A stretch of 64,000 bases of DNA from Comamonas endophytica (lineage in GTDB: Bacteria > Pseudomonadota > Gammaproteobacteria > Burkholderiales > Burkholderiaceae_C), in the NCBI RefSeq assembly GCF_023634805.2, contig NZ_CP106881.1, positions 3,563,501 through 3,627,500 on the forward strand, in the 5' to 3' direction. Within the stretch, counting starts at the first letter, position 1. Each line of letters begins with the position of its first letter. The notes below the pieces were generated by a model, which saw only the letters and a list, made by a program, of their open reading frames with translations, was not told the origin of the DNA and searched no databases. The position numbers and the translations under genes are program-made. This document shows positions 8,446 to 19,990 of this stretch, piece after piece.

Positions 8446-9156
8446 TCAGAACTTGAAGGGCGAGGGCTCGGCAAAGCCGTGCAGGCGCGGGGCGATCGTG
8501 TCCCAGGGGGAGATCGTCTCGAAGGAGTTGCCCAGGCGGCGCACGAAGGTGGCGCGCATGACGGGCTGCTTGCCGATGATCGCGCCGAAGCGGCCACCTT
8601 CGGCCAGGTGCTGCAGCAGCGCCGTGGGTACCTCGGCGACCGAGCCGCTGAGCACGATCACGTCGAAGGGGCCTTCGGGCAGCGGGTCGGTGGCGCCATC
8701 GGCCAGGCGCACGGTGGCGTTGGCCACGCCGGCACCGGCCAGGTTCTCGCGCGCCATCTCGGCGAGCTCCGGCACGATTTCCAGGGTCAGCACCTCGCGC
8801 GCATGGTGCGCCAGCAGCGCCGCCATGTAGCCCGAGCCGGCGCCGATCTCGAGCACGCGGTCGGTGGACTTCACATTCAGGTCCTGCAGCATGCGTGCTT
8901 CGACGCGCGGCTGCAGCATGGTCCAGCCCTTGGCCGCGGCTTCCTCGGGCGTGCCCTGCAGGGGGATCTCGATGTCCATGAAGGCCAGGCCCTCGTGCTC
9001 GGGCGGCACGAACAGCTCGCGCGGCACGGCCGTGAGCGTCTCGAGCACGTCCTGCTCCAGCACGTTCCAGGGGCGGATCTGCTGCTGGATCATGTTGAAG
9101 CGCGCTTGCTCGACGGGGTCGGCGGTGTTGGCCAGGGTGTTCAGGGGCATGTTCAT
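8446..9156 (-). CDS. pcm: Protein-L-isoaspartate O-methyltransferase family protein
   Basis: A 236-residue SAM-dependent methyltransferase that methylates isoaspartyl residues in damaged proteins to start their repair. The N-terminal RFNMIQQQIRPW, the substrate region VPRELFVP, LQPRVEARMLQDL and the SAM motif VLEIGAGSGYMAALL are typical. The bacterial branch found upstream of tolC often diverges from classical Pcm, so repair activity is inferred. The ATG at 9154-9156 (MNMPLNTLAN) is preferred to an upstream in-frame start 11 codons earlier. First gene of the pcm-rhodanese-tolC group. Confidence 0.85.
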   Translation of the reverse strand: MNMPLNTLANTADPVEQARFNMIQQQIRPWNVLEQDVLETLTAVPRELFVPPEHEGLAFMDIEIPLQGTPEEAAAKGWTMLQPRVEARMLQDLNVKSTDRVLEIGAGSGYMAALLAHHAREVLTLEIVPELAEMARENLAGAGVANATVRLADGATDPLPEGPFDVIVLSGSVAEVPTALLQHLAEGGRFGAIIGKQPVMRATFVRRLGNSFETISPWDTIAPRLHGFAEPSPFKF

Positions 9157-9223
9157 GGGGTTACTTTCGGGGAAGGCTTGTCTCGACAAACCTTTGATTC
9201 TACGAGGGTGCGGGCTCCTGGTT

Positions 9224-12415
<3,192 letters not shown>

Positions 12416-12427
12416 GGAGGAGGGCCC

Positions 12428-13603
12428 TTACTGCGCGGGGCTGGAGGGCGCGCCCGCAGCCGGGTCCGCGGCGATCTCCACCCGCGTGCCCTCGCGCAGC
12501 GCGCCGGCGCTGGCGCCCACGATCCGGCTGCCCTCGGGCAGGCCTTCGACCGCGACCCAGGCGCGGCCGTCGATCAGCGCACGCGCGCCCAGCGTCACCG
12601 TCTGGTGCGCGATGCGCGGCTGGCCGTCCACAGTCTGCAGCACCTGCACATAGGGCTGGGGCTTGTCGTTATGCACCGCGTCCAGCGGCAATGCCAGTGG
12701 CGCCTGCGCGGCGCCGATGTCGATCTGCCCCTGCAGGAACATGCCGGGGCGCAGCACCGCGCCCTGCGCGGATTCGAGCTGCAGATAGACCGGAACGCTG
12801 CGCGTGGCGGCATCGGCCCGCGGGCTGACCCGCACCACGCGCGCCGCGAACTCCTGCGCACTGCCGTCGAGCCGCAGCCGCGCCCGCTGGCCGGGGCGCA
12901 CCTGCAGCGAATCGGCGGGGGGCAGCAGCGCCGAGAGCTGCAGCTGGCGCAGGTCGACGATCTCCAGCACGCGCGTCTCGACGGCCACGCGCTCGCCGTT
13001 GTTGACCAGCCGCTCGGCGACCTGTCCCGCGATCGGGCTGCGCAGCACGGTGTCGGCCACCGCCTTGCGCGCCACCTCGGCCTGGGCCAGCGCCGACTGG
13101 TACTGTGCCTGCGCCGCCTGCAGATTGGCGTCGGAAGTGCGCAGGGCGGTCTGCGAGATGAAGCCCTGCTCGACCAGCGCCTGGTTGTTGCTGTGCTGGC
13201 GCTCCTGGATGGAGCGCTGCGCGCGCGCCGCCTCGGCCTCCTGCTGGGCCTGGCGCAGCCGGGCGCTGGCATCCGCTGCATCGACGCGCGCGAGCACCTG
13301 GCCGGCCTGTACGCTGTCGCCCTCGCGCACCGTGAGGTCCTGCAGCGTGCCTGCCGCATAGGATTTGATGCTGGCCACCTGCAGCGCTTCGACCACACCC
13401 GAGACGGGCACGCCCAGCGGCAGGGCACGCCGCTGCAAGTTCAGCACTTCCGCCGGCTGCAGGCGCAGCGCCACCGGAGGCGCCGTGGTGGCTTGCTGCA
13501 CGGCTTGCTGCTGGTGCTTGCGCGTCAGCAGCGCGCGGCCGATGCCTATGGACAGGGCCAGCACGGCGATCAGGGACAGGAGAATGAGTTTGCGGCGTGA
13601 CAT
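12428..13603 (-). CDS. RND efflux periplasmic adaptor (membrane fusion protein)
   Basis: A 391-residue adaptor linking the RND permease to the outer-membrane channel. An N-terminal membrane anchor (residues 5-26, no lipobox Cys seen) is followed by the lipoyl-like half GTLQDLTVREGDSVQAGQVLARV. Next come an alpha-hairpin rich in Ala/Gln/Arg (about residues 100-165), the second lipoyl half PIAGQVAERLVNNGERV and beta-barrel segments. Start MSRRKLILL (ATG at 13601-13603) begins at the anchor. It starts 11 bp after the tetR stop and precedes the permease by 12 bp. Confidence 0.92.
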   Translation of the reverse strand: MSRRKLILLSLIAVLALSIGIGRALLTRKHQQQAVQQATTAPPVALRLQPAEVLNLQRRALPLGVPVSGVVEALQVASIKSYAAGTLQDLTVREGDSVQAGQVLARVDAADASARLRQAQQEAEAARAQRSIQERQHSNNQALVEQGFISQTALRTSDANLQAAQAQYQSALAQAEVARKAVADTVLRSPIAGQVAERLVNNGERVAVETRVLEIVDLRQLQLSALLPPADSLQVRPGQRARLRLDGSAQEFAARVVRVSPRADAATRSVPVYLQLESAQGAVLRPGMFLQGQIDIGAAQAPLALPLDAVHNDKPQPYVQVLQTVDGQPRIAHQTVTLGARALIDGRAWVAVEGLPEGSRIVGASAGALREGTRVEIAADPAAGAPSSPAQ

Positions 13604-13614
13604 GGGATGGGAAG

Positions 13615-14319
13615 TCAGGGGCGCAGACCGCGCAACAGATTGTCGATCTGCGTTTCCAGATAGGCCTCGGGGCTGAAGGGCAGGCTGGCGCCGGCATCCT
13701 GGCCGGGCAGGCAGGGCGCCATCGAGTTCTGCCACAGCGTCAGGAACACCATGGGCGCCAGCACCAGATAGACACCGGTCTGCAGATCCAGCGTACGGAT
13801 CTCGCCACGCGCGATGCCGCGCTCCAGGATGCGCCGCACCAGCGCCGTGCCCGGCTCGGTCACTTCCTGGTGGTAGAAACGCGCCAAGGCCGGGAAATTG
13901 CGCGCCTCGCCGACCATCAGCTTGGTGATGCCCGATGCCCGGGTGCTGCCGATGCGCTCCCACCAGACCGCATAGCAGCGGCGCAGCAACGCCTCGCTGT
14001 CGCCCTCGAAGCTGTCGAGCTCGAGCTGCCACTCACTGAAGCGGCCGGCGATGTTCTCGCGCACCACCGCCTTGAAAAGGTCTTCCTTGCTGGGAAAGTA
14101 AAGGAACAGCGTGCCCTTGGAAACGCCGGCGCGCGCGGCGACCTCCTCGACGCGGGTGGCGGCATAGCCCTTCTGGACAAACAGATCCAGCGCCGCGTCC
14201 AGCAGCTCCCCGGGCCGGGCATCCTTGCGGCGCACGCGGCGCTGCCTCCTTGCAGGCTGCGGCAGGTCTTGCGATGGCGCGGGATGGGGCTTCATGGAAC
14301 CGGAGGAGGTATACGGCAT
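13615..14319 (-). CDS. TetR/AcrR family repressor of the efflux operon
   Basis: A 234-residue regulator. The N-terminal helix-turn-helix spans VEEVAARAGVSKGTLFLYFPSKEDLF, preceded by a basic segment (RRQRRVRRKDARPGELLDAALDLF); the C-terminal ligand domain is all helical. Two starts are possible: ATG 14317-14319 (used here) or ATG 14293-14295, eight codons shorter. Neither has a good Shine-Dalgarno sequence. With the first, the candidate operator at 14321-14342 lies only 2 bp upstream, so the message may be nearly leaderless. As first gene of a tetR-adaptor-permease operon it should repress its own operon, with release by a pump substrate. Confidence 0.9.
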   Translation of the reverse strand: MPYTSSGSMKPHPAPSQDLPQPARRQRRVRRKDARPGELLDAALDLFVQKGYAATRVEEVAARAGVSKGTLFLYFPSKEDLFKAVVRENIAGRFSEWQLELDSFEGDSEALLRRCYAVWWERIGSTRASGITKLMVGEARNFPALARFYHQEVTEPGTALVRRILERGIARGEIRTLDLQTGVYLVLAPMVFLTLWQNSMAPCLPGQDAGASLPFSPEAYLETQIDNLLRGLRP

Positions 14320-14320
14320 C

Positions 14321-14342
14321 TTAATGACTGAGTGGTTATTAA
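14321..14342. promoter_or_regulatory. Candidate TetR operator palindrome
   Basis: A 22-bp inverted repeat with arms TTAATGAC and GTTATTAA around a 6-bp centre TGAGTG; the arms differ at one position. It lies immediately upstream of the tetR start and about 100 bp before msrA, in an AT-rich island within GC-rich DNA. Its position and size fit a TetR dimer-pair site controlling the efflux operon and possibly msrA. Binding is inferred. Confidence 0.65.
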
Positions 14343-14440
14343 TATATCCACGGGCTCGGGGAGCGTCAATCCAGCCGGCAGTAGCGTCGAGCGCCTCTGG
14401 CTGATTGCTTCGACCCCTGCAATTCGTGTACAAGCAAGGC

Positions 14441-14974
14441 ATGCAAGAAACCATTTACCTCGCCGGTGGCTGCTTCTGGTGCACCGAGGCCGTTTTCGAC
14501 CGCGTACGCGGCGTGATCGACGTGCAAAGCGGCTATGCCAACGGCCATGTCGACCACCCCAGCTATGAGCAGATCTGCACCGGCACGACCGGCCACGCCG
14601 AAGTCGTGCGCCTGGTCTTCGATCCCCAGGTCATCGGCCTGCGCCAGTTGCTGGAGATCTTCTTCGCCACGCACGACCCGACCACGCTCAACCGCCAGGG
14701 CAACGACGTGGGAACGCAGTACCGCAGCGGCATCTACTTCGTCGACGCATTGCAGGCCGAGGTCGCGCGCGCAGTGATCGACGAGCTCGCGCCCGAAGCC
14801 GGAGGCCCCATCGTGACCGAGGTGCTGCCGCTGCAGAGCTACTGGCCCGCGGAGGACTATCACCAGGACTATTTCCGCCAGCATCCGGAGCAGGGCTACT
14901 GCGCGTTCGTGGTCAGCCCCAAGGTGCAGAAGTTCCGCAAGAGCTTTTCCGAATGGATGAAGCCGGGCGCCTGA
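14441..14974 (+). CDS. msrA: Peptide-methionine (S)-S-oxide reductase
   Basis: A 177-residue enzyme that reduces methionine-S-sulfoxide in oxidised proteins using thioredoxin. The catalytic motif GGCFWCTEAVF is at residues 8-18, and downstream regions (GYANGHVDHPSYEQICTG, HDPTTLNRQGNDVGTQYRSG, AEDYHQDYF) are all present. ATG at 14441 follows AAGG and puts GGCFWC at the usual distance from the N-terminus. It diverges from the TetR efflux operon and shares its intergenic region, so the two could be co-regulated by oxidants; that is inference. Confidence 0.95.
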   Translation: MQETIYLAGGCFWCTEAVFDRVRGVIDVQSGYANGHVDHPSYEQICTGTTGHAEVVRLVFDPQVIGLRQLLEIFFATHDPTTLNRQGNDVGTQYRSGIYFVDALQAEVARAVIDELAPEAGGPIVTEVLPLQSYWPAEDYHQDYFRQHPEQGYCAFVVSPKVQKFRKSFSEWMKPGA

Positions 14975-15040
14975 CGCGGCGCGTGCCGGATGCTCGCAAC
15001 GGGCTGCGGCATTTGTAAAAAATCTCTTGAAAACTGGGCA

Positions 15041-15061
15041 TAATGCAACGCGGTTGCGTTA
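15041..15061. promoter_or_regulatory. Candidate Zur-type operator palindrome
   Basis: A 21-bp inverted repeat with arms TAATGCAAC and GTTGCGTTA around GCG; the arms differ at one base. It overlaps a CATAAT-like -10 element (15039-15044) and ends 47 bp before the Fur/Zur-family gene. Position and symmetry suggest autoregulation of the zinc module by its first product. Confidence 0.6.
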
Positions 15062-15108
15062 GCGCGTTCCCTGGCGCGCGCCAACCGCCTTCTCCTGCAT
15101 ACCTGCCC

Positions 15109-15561
15109 ATGCCCATTGCCCACGCTCCGTTGACCTTGCCTGCCGGAATGCGCTCCACGCGCGCCAGCCAGGCCGTGCTGGCGCTGTTTGCCACGCAGCC
15201 CGATGCCGTTTACAGCGAAGCCGATGTGGAGCGCAGCCTCCAGGCGCAGGGGCTTCACGTCAATCGCGTCACCGTCTACCGCCTGCTGAACAAGCTGCAT
15301 GCTGCCGGGCTGTTGCAGCGCAGTGTCGATGCCGAGCGCATCGCGCGCTATATGCGTGCCCCGGCGGAAGGCGGCGCAGCGGTGCCGCGCTTCGAGTGCG
15401 ATGGCTGCCATCAGCAGATCCGGCTGGCGGGCCACCAGGACCGGCTGCAGAGTGCCTTGCGCGCGCTGCGCCAGGAACTGCAGGCCGCCGGGCATGAAGC
15501 GCTGCAGCTGGAGCTTGCGGTGCGTGGCCGCTGTGCCGGCTGTGCACAGCCGTCCGCCTGA
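15109..15561 (+). CDS. zur: Fur family transcriptional regulator, Zur-like
   Basis: A 150-residue metalloregulator with an N-terminal winged helix (RASQAVLALFATQPDAVYSEADVERSLQAQG, then HVNRVTVYRLLNKLHAAGLL) and a C-terminal dimerisation domain with structural zinc cysteines in CDGC and CAGC. It lacks the His-rich stretch usual in iron-sensing Fur. Its operon contains a ZnuD-like receptor and His-rich exported proteins, so zinc uptake control is the best reading. I use the ATG at 15109; an earlier in-frame start at 15043 lies inside the palindrome and is unlikely. Confidence 0.82.
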   Translation: MPIAHAPLTLPAGMRSTRASQAVLALFATQPDAVYSEADVERSLQAQGLHVNRVTVYRLLNKLHAAGLLQRSVDAERIARYMRAPAEGGAAVPRFECDGCHQQIRLAGHQDRLQSALRALRQELQAAGHEALQLELAVRGRCAGCAQPSA

Positions 15562-15598
15562 GCCGCCCACCCGATCCCTTCCTCTTGAAAGACCTGCC

Positions 15599-15874
15599 AT
15601 GAAAGCCCTTCGTACCTTTGCCCTGTTGTTTGCCGCACTGAGCCTGTCGGCGCTGCCCGTGGCGCATGCGCATGACCACGATGGCAAGGACAAGCATACC
15701 GCCCAGGAAGTGAAGGCCGATATCGAGCGCCATCAGGCCATGGCCGCCGCGCACCAGGCGGCGGCCCAGTGCCTGGCTTCGGGCAAGGGCCACTCCGTGT
15801 GCCAGAAGGAGCTGGTCCAAGCCTGCAAGGGCCTGGCCATCGGCAAATACTGCGGCATGCGCCACGTGCATTGA
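15599..15874 (+). CDS. Small exported His-rich protein of the zinc operon
   Basis: A 91-residue protein with a clear Sec signal peptide (residues 1-24, ending VAHA) and a mature N-terminus HDHDGKDKH that could bind metal. The rest is helical and contains four Cys (QCLASGKGHSVC, ACKGLAIGKYC), which could form two disulfides in the periplasm. I do not recognise a named family. It sits 37 bp after the Zur-like gene and before the TonB receptor, so a periplasmic zinc-binding or chaperone role is plausible. An upstream in-frame extension overlaps the regulator gene and was ignored. Confidence 0.75.
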   Translation: MKALRTFALLFAALSLSALPVAHAHDHDGKDKHTAQEVKADIERHQAMAAAHQAAAQCLASGKGHSVCQKELVQACKGLAIGKYCGMRHVH

Positions 15875-15903
15875 GCCGGCATTTTCGGTAGATTCCCTTC
15901 CTC

Positions 15904-16308
15904 ATGACGCTGTCCGCGCCCCGCCCGCATCGCGCACGCCTGCTCTTGTGCTGGCTGGCGCTGGCCATGCTGCTGGCGCCGGCGCTGGGGCGCATCCACC
16001 AGGTCGTGCACCCCGCGAAATGGCAGGGCGCGGGCATGCATGTGCATGCGGTTGCAGCTGCAGCCATCCAGGCTGATCCGGGCCGGGACCTCGCCGGACA
16101 CTGGCTGCTGGCGCTGTTTTCCGGGCATGGCCACAGCGACTGCCAGCTGCACGATCAGCTCAATGCCTGGGCCGGTCCGCCATCCGCAGGCGCTCCACTG
16201 CCACAGGGCCTGCCCCGGGAACTTCCATGCCATGTGGAAGGCAGGACCGCATCCGCCGGTTCTGCCGCTTTCTTCGATCCGCGCGCACCTCCCGCTGCTG
16301 CCGTCTGA
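15904..16308 (+). CDS. Small membrane-anchored or exported protein of the zinc operon
   Basis: A 134-residue protein with an N-terminal hydrophobic segment (RLLLCWLALAMLLAPALG) and scattered His residues (IHQVVHPAKWQGAGMHVHAV, FSGHGHSDCQLHDQL). It resembles the short DUF2946-type proteins that accompany metal transporters in betaproteobacteria, but I cannot confirm this. It lies between the small secreted protein and the ZnuD-like receptor in the same direction. Its His pattern fits periplasmic metal handling; function unknown. Confidence 0.65.
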   Translation: MTLSAPRPHRARLLLCWLALAMLLAPALGRIHQVVHPAKWQGAGMHVHAVAAAAIQADPGRDLAGHWLLALFSGHGHSDCQLHDQLNAWAGPPSAGAPLPQGLPRELPCHVEGRTASAGSAAFFDPRAPPAAAV

Positions 16309-16438
16309 TCCTGGCGCCAGCTTCACGGCGCCGAACTCCCCGTTTCCCTGATTTTTTGCGCAGGCCCTCTGGTGGCCTGCGCTGGCGCTGCGCGCTCCCC
16401 TGGGGCGCTGCGCCATGCCTGTTTCTGAAAGCATTTCC

Positions 16439-18565
16439 ATGCACCGCATCCAAGCCCTCCGGGGTGATTCCGCGTCCGCCACTCTCCTGGCTCCACGCCC
16501 CACGCAGATCGCCATGGCCTGCGCCGCCGTGGCCGCCTGGGCCTTTTCCACCCTGGCTTCGGCGCAGGCGTTGGCGCCCGTTGCCGCCGAAGGCACCTTG
16601 TCCGAAGTCCGGGTCTCTGCCAGCGGGCTGGGACAGTCGGGCAGCGAGATGACCACACCTGCCAGCGTGCTCGAAGGCCAGGAACTGGTGCTGCGCCGCG
16701 AGGCCACGCTGGGCGAGACGCTGGCCAGCGAGCCTGGCATCCACTCGAGCCATTTCGGCGCGGGCGCAAGCCGCCCGATCATCCGCGGCATGGATGGACC
16801 GCGCGTCAGGATCCTGAGTGACGGCGTCGAGCTGCACGATGCCTCGACCATCAGCCCCGACCACGCGGTGGCTGTGGAGCCACTGCTTGCCACGCAGGTC
16901 GAAGTGCTGCGCGGCCCCTCGGCGCTGATCCACGGCGGCGGCGCCATGGGCGGCGTGGTCAATATCCTGGACAACAAGATTCCCACCGCCATTCCCGACA
17001 AGGGCTATGAGGGCAGCCTCGAGATGCGCTACGGCAGCGGCGCACGCGAGAAGGCCGGCGCCTTCTCCGTGACGGGCGGCTCGGGCCAGGTCGCGGTCCA
17101 TGCCGAGGGCCTGGCGCGCGATGCCGGCGACTACCGCGTGGGCAGCGGCTGGAGCGGGGGCTCGCGCGTGGACGGCAGCTTCAATCGAACCGACACCGGC
17201 AGCCTGGGGTTGTCGTGGATCGGCAGCCAGGGCTACCTGGGCGCGGCCTATACGCGCCAGTCGTCGCGCTACGGCCTGCCAGGCCACAGCCACGGCTTCG
17301 AAGGTTGCCACACCCATGGCGACCATCTGCACTGCGGCGGTCACGATGACTATGACCATGACCATGACGACCATGAACACGGCGATCACGATCACGATCA
17401 CGCGCACGGTGTGCCGGTGGTGGATCTGCTGAGCGAGCGCGTGGATGTGCGCGGCGAGCTGCGCCAGCCCTTTGCCGGCGCGGCGGCGCTGCGCTTTCGC
17501 GCAGGCGTGACCGACTACCGCCACGACGAGATCGAGGAGGGCGCGGTGGCCACCACCTTCAGCAACAAGGCGCACGATGCGCGCGTCGAGCTCGAGCACC
17601 TGCCGATCGGCGGGCTGCGTGGCGTGGTTGGTTTCCAGACCACCCAGCGCAAGTTCAGCGCCGAGGGCGAGGAAGCCTACGTGCAGCCCACCGAAACCCG
17701 GCGGCACAGCCTGTTCCTGCTCGAGGAATACCGCTGGCAGGACTGGCGCTTCGAAGGCGCGCTGCGCCACGAGCGCCAGACGGCCGAGGCACGCACCTCG
17801 GGGATCGAGCGCAAGCACAGCGGTACCTCGGCATCGCTGGGCGCGGTCTGGCAGCTGGCACCGGGTTATCAGCTGGCCACCTCGCTGACGCATTCCAGCC
17901 GCCTGCCCACGGTGGAGGAGCTCTATGCCGAAGGCCTGCACATGGCAACCTCGACCTATGAAGTCGGCAATGCCGATCTGCAGCGCGAGAAGTCCCGCGC
18001 CTGGGACCTGTCCCTGCGCAAGACCAGCGGCGCCACCACCTTCGGCATCAGCGCATTCCAGCACCGCGTGGACAACTATATCTACGGCCGCACGCTGGAC
18101 GAGCACGACGGCCTGCAATTGCTGCAGTACAGCCAGGCCGATGCGCGCTTCACCGGCCTCGAAGGCCATGTGCGCCAGCGCCTGAACAGCATCTGGGGGG
18201 TGACGCTGTTTGGCGACACGGTGCGCGCACGTCTCGACAATGGCAGCGCGCTGCCGCGCATTCCGTCGGCACGCGTGGGCCTGCGGCTGGATGCGCGCTG
18301 GAACGGCTGGCAGGGCATGGCGGAATGGGTGCAGGTCGGCAAGCAAAGGCGCGTGGCCGAATTCGAGAGCACCACTGCGGGTTACGGCATGCTCAATCTC
18401 TCGGCCAGCTACCAGATGCGCACTGCCGGCGGCACGCCGTGGCAGGTCTATGTGAAGGCGCGCAATCTGACCGACCGCCTGGCCTATGCGCATACCTCCT
18501 TCATCAAATCGGCTGCGCCACTGATGGGACGCAATGTCACGGTGGGAGTGAAGGTGGACTTCTGA
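16439..18565 (+). CDS. znuD: TonB-dependent receptor, ZnuD-like zinc importer
   Basis: A 708-residue outer-membrane receptor. The signal peptide ends near residue 43 (FSTLASAQA) and is followed by the plug domain (ASRPIIRGMDGPRVRIL, EVLRGPSALIHGGGAMGGVVNILDN) and a C-terminal barrel ending in Phe (VGVKVDF). Residues 283-324 form an extracellular His/Asp-rich loop with two Cys (GCHTHGDHLHCGG, then repeated DHDHD/HEH), as in neisserial ZnuD, where such a loop captures zinc. ATG 16439 follows GAAAG; ATG 16415 is an alternative. Last gene of the Zur-headed operon and presumably induced by zinc starvation. Confidence 0.9.
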   Translation: MHRIQALRGDSASATLLAPRPTQIAMACAAVAAWAFSTLASAQALAPVAAEGTLSEVRVSASGLGQSGSEMTTPASVLEGQELVLRREATLGETLASEPGIHSSHFGAGASRPIIRGMDGPRVRILSDGVELHDASTISPDHAVAVEPLLATQVEVLRGPSALIHGGGAMGGVVNILDNKIPTAIPDKGYEGSLEMRYGSGAREKAGAFSVTGGSGQVAVHAEGLARDAGDYRVGSGWSGGSRVDGSFNRTDTGSLGLSWIGSQGYLGAAYTRQSSRYGLPGHSHGFEGCHTHGDHLHCGGHDDYDHDHDDHEHGDHDHDHAHGVPVVDLLSERVDVRGELRQPFAGAAALRFRAGVTDYRHDEIEEGAVATTFSNKAHDARVELEHLPIGGLRGVVGFQTTQRKFSAEGEEAYVQPTETRRHSLFLLEEYRWQDWRFEGALRHERQTAEARTSGIERKHSGTSASLGAVWQLAPGYQLATSLTHSSRLPTVEELYAEGLHMATSTYEVGNADLQREKSRAWDLSLRKTSGATTFGISAFQHRVDNYIYGRTLDEHDGLQLLQYSQADARFTGLEGHVRQRLNSIWGVTLFGDTVRARLDNGSALPRIPSARVGLRLDARWNGWQGMAEWVQVGKQRRVAEFESTTAGYGMLNLSASYQMRTAGGTPWQVYVKARNLTDRLAYAHTSFIKSAAPLMGRNVTVGVKVDF

Positions 18566-18876
18566 GGTGGCACGGGGGGCTGCGGCTTCCCTTCCTGTCG
18601 ATCCTTCGGCATGCTCGGCGCAAACGGATCCTTGGCTCCGTTGGCACGAGCCTGTCGAGGGAGAAAGGCACTGCTTGATGTATTTGTATATAGATACAGT
18701 CATCCGGAAACCGCGAATCAAGCCGATGTAACTTACATGTTTGGTTGGCTAGCGTTTGGCTGCTGAGAAGAGGGCTGGTCTGGAACAGGCCGATCAAAAC
18801 AATGCTGGAATCGGGGAGATGCGTTTCAGCGGTATCCACATCGGAGGTGTAGGCCCATACAGACCGTGGTGTTTGG
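18566..18876. other. Intergenic region with degenerate REP-like repeat and palindrome
   Basis: A 311-bp gap. At about 18601-18660 there is an imperfect inverted repeat (ATCCTTCGGCATGCTCGG, matched by GGCACGAGCCTGTCGAGG) that resembles the REP-like units elsewhere in this window. It is followed by an AT-rich stretch (18678-18700) and by the 13-bp palindrome at 18726-18738, identical to one upstream of the recombinase-like gene. I see no credible gene. Confidence 0.5.
18726..18738. repeat. Palindrome ATGTAACTTACAT, copy 1
   Basis: A perfect odd palindrome (ATGTAA, C, TTACAT). Including one further base (G) it is identical over 14 bp to the copy at 19991-20004, in the same orientation. It lies 138 bp past the stop of the degenerate recombinase gene. 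A binding or recombination site for that protein is possible. Confidence 0.6.
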
Positions 18877-19983
18877 CTAGCTGAACCTCACCGGATTCAG
18901 CGCATCGACGCAGTGCTGCAGATGTGCCAGCGCCCGTGGATGGTCCACGCCGATGCGCTGCACCACTTCGGTCGGAGCCATTCCCTGGTGCAGCCAATGC
19001 ACGATGGCCGTGTTGCGCAGCACCTGCGGTCCCATGCGCGCGAGGGGTACGGCCTGATCCTGATGGGCCTGTTGGGCCAGTGCGATGGTCTTGGACGCGA
19101 TATGGAACAGCGCGCGAATGGTCAGCGGCCCGCCTTTGCGCGACTCGAAAAGCGGCGCCTGCGCAAGCGCCGGCGTTCCGTTCCTGGATCTGAAGGCCAT
19201 CCATGCAGCCAGCGCCTGCGCGGTGGGCGAGGGCAGCGGCAGGCAGCGCTGCTGCGCCGGGCGCTGGCCTTCCATCTGCACGAAACAAGGCCGTTCGCCC
19301 ATGCCCAGCGCCGCCTTCCCGGCATCGCGAAGTGCTCCAATGGTCAGCAGGCGTATTTCCTCGGGTGCCAGCGCCAGGTCGTACAGCAGGCGCAGCACGG
19401 CATGGTCGCGTGCGCTTTGCAGGTCATCACTGCCGGGGAAGTGGCGCGGCAGCGCGGCCCAGAGCGCCGGGGGCAACACATGGCCGGTGGGCTGCTCGGG
19501 GGCAGGGCGCTCGAATGGATGCACGGCCTGCACCGGGTTGCTGGCCACCCAGCCCTGGAGCAGGGCATGCGCGTAGATGCGGTCCAGCAGGCGCCAGTAG
19601 CGCCGGCGCGTGACCTCGCTGATCTGGCGTTCCGGCTGGTGATGGGCACGTTGCCCCGGGCGGATCTGCAGGAAGTGCGCCACATCCTCGGCCGTGGCCT
19701 CATGCCAGGCGCGGCCAGACACTGGCTTGGAGGGGAGGGCGTTTCCATCGCCGGCGCGGGATGTCCGTACGCGTGCCGGATGGGCCTGCAATTGCTGTGT
19801 CCAGGCTTTCCAGACCAGGGCATAGCCAGTATCGGGAAATTCCACATCGACGCCATCCGCTGCATGGCATTCGCCATGCAGTTCGGCGTGCTGCCAGTGG
19901 ACGAAGGCAGCGAGAGCATCCGGTGGGCTAGCAGCTGGAACCGCCGGCTGGGTCGCACTACGTTCAAGCACAGGTTTTGTCAT
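18877..19983 (-). CDS. Tyrosine-recombinase-fold protein lacking catalytic residues (copy 1)
   Basis: A 368-residue protein with the layout of a XerC/D-type recombinase. A helical SAM-like core-binding domain (EVTRRRYWRLLDRIYAHALLQGW) is followed by a catalytic-like domain (ARDHAVLRLLYDLALAPEEIRLL). The catalytic residues look lost. The first Arg is replaced (LALAPEEI instead of GLRxSEL), the HxLRH motif reads GPQVLRNT, and neither the LGH box nor the nucleophilic Tyr is visible. It is clearly paralogous to the gene at 51352-52377. I start at MTKPVLERS, which matches the paralog's start; an upstream ATG adds 15 residues. Both sides carry the same 13-bp palindrome. Likely a DNA-binding protein rather than an active integrase. 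Confidence 0.75.
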   Translation of the reverse strand: MTKPVLERSATQPAVPAASPPDALAAFVHWQHAELHGECHAADGVDVEFPDTGYALVWKAWTQQLQAHPARVRTSRAGDGNALPSKPVSGRAWHEATAEDVAHFLQIRPGQRAHHQPERQISEVTRRRYWRLLDRIYAHALLQGWVASNPVQAVHPFERPAPEQPTGHVLPPALWAALPRHFPGSDDLQSARDHAVLRLLYDLALAPEEIRLLTIGALRDAGKAALGMGERPCFVQMEGQRPAQQRCLPLPSPTAQALAAWMAFRSRNGTPALAQAPLFESRKGGPLTIRALFHIASKTIALAQQAHQDQAVPLARMGPQVLRNTAIVHWLHQGMAPTEVVQRIGVDHPRALAHLQHCVDALNPVRFS

Positions 19984-19990
19984 TCCTTGA

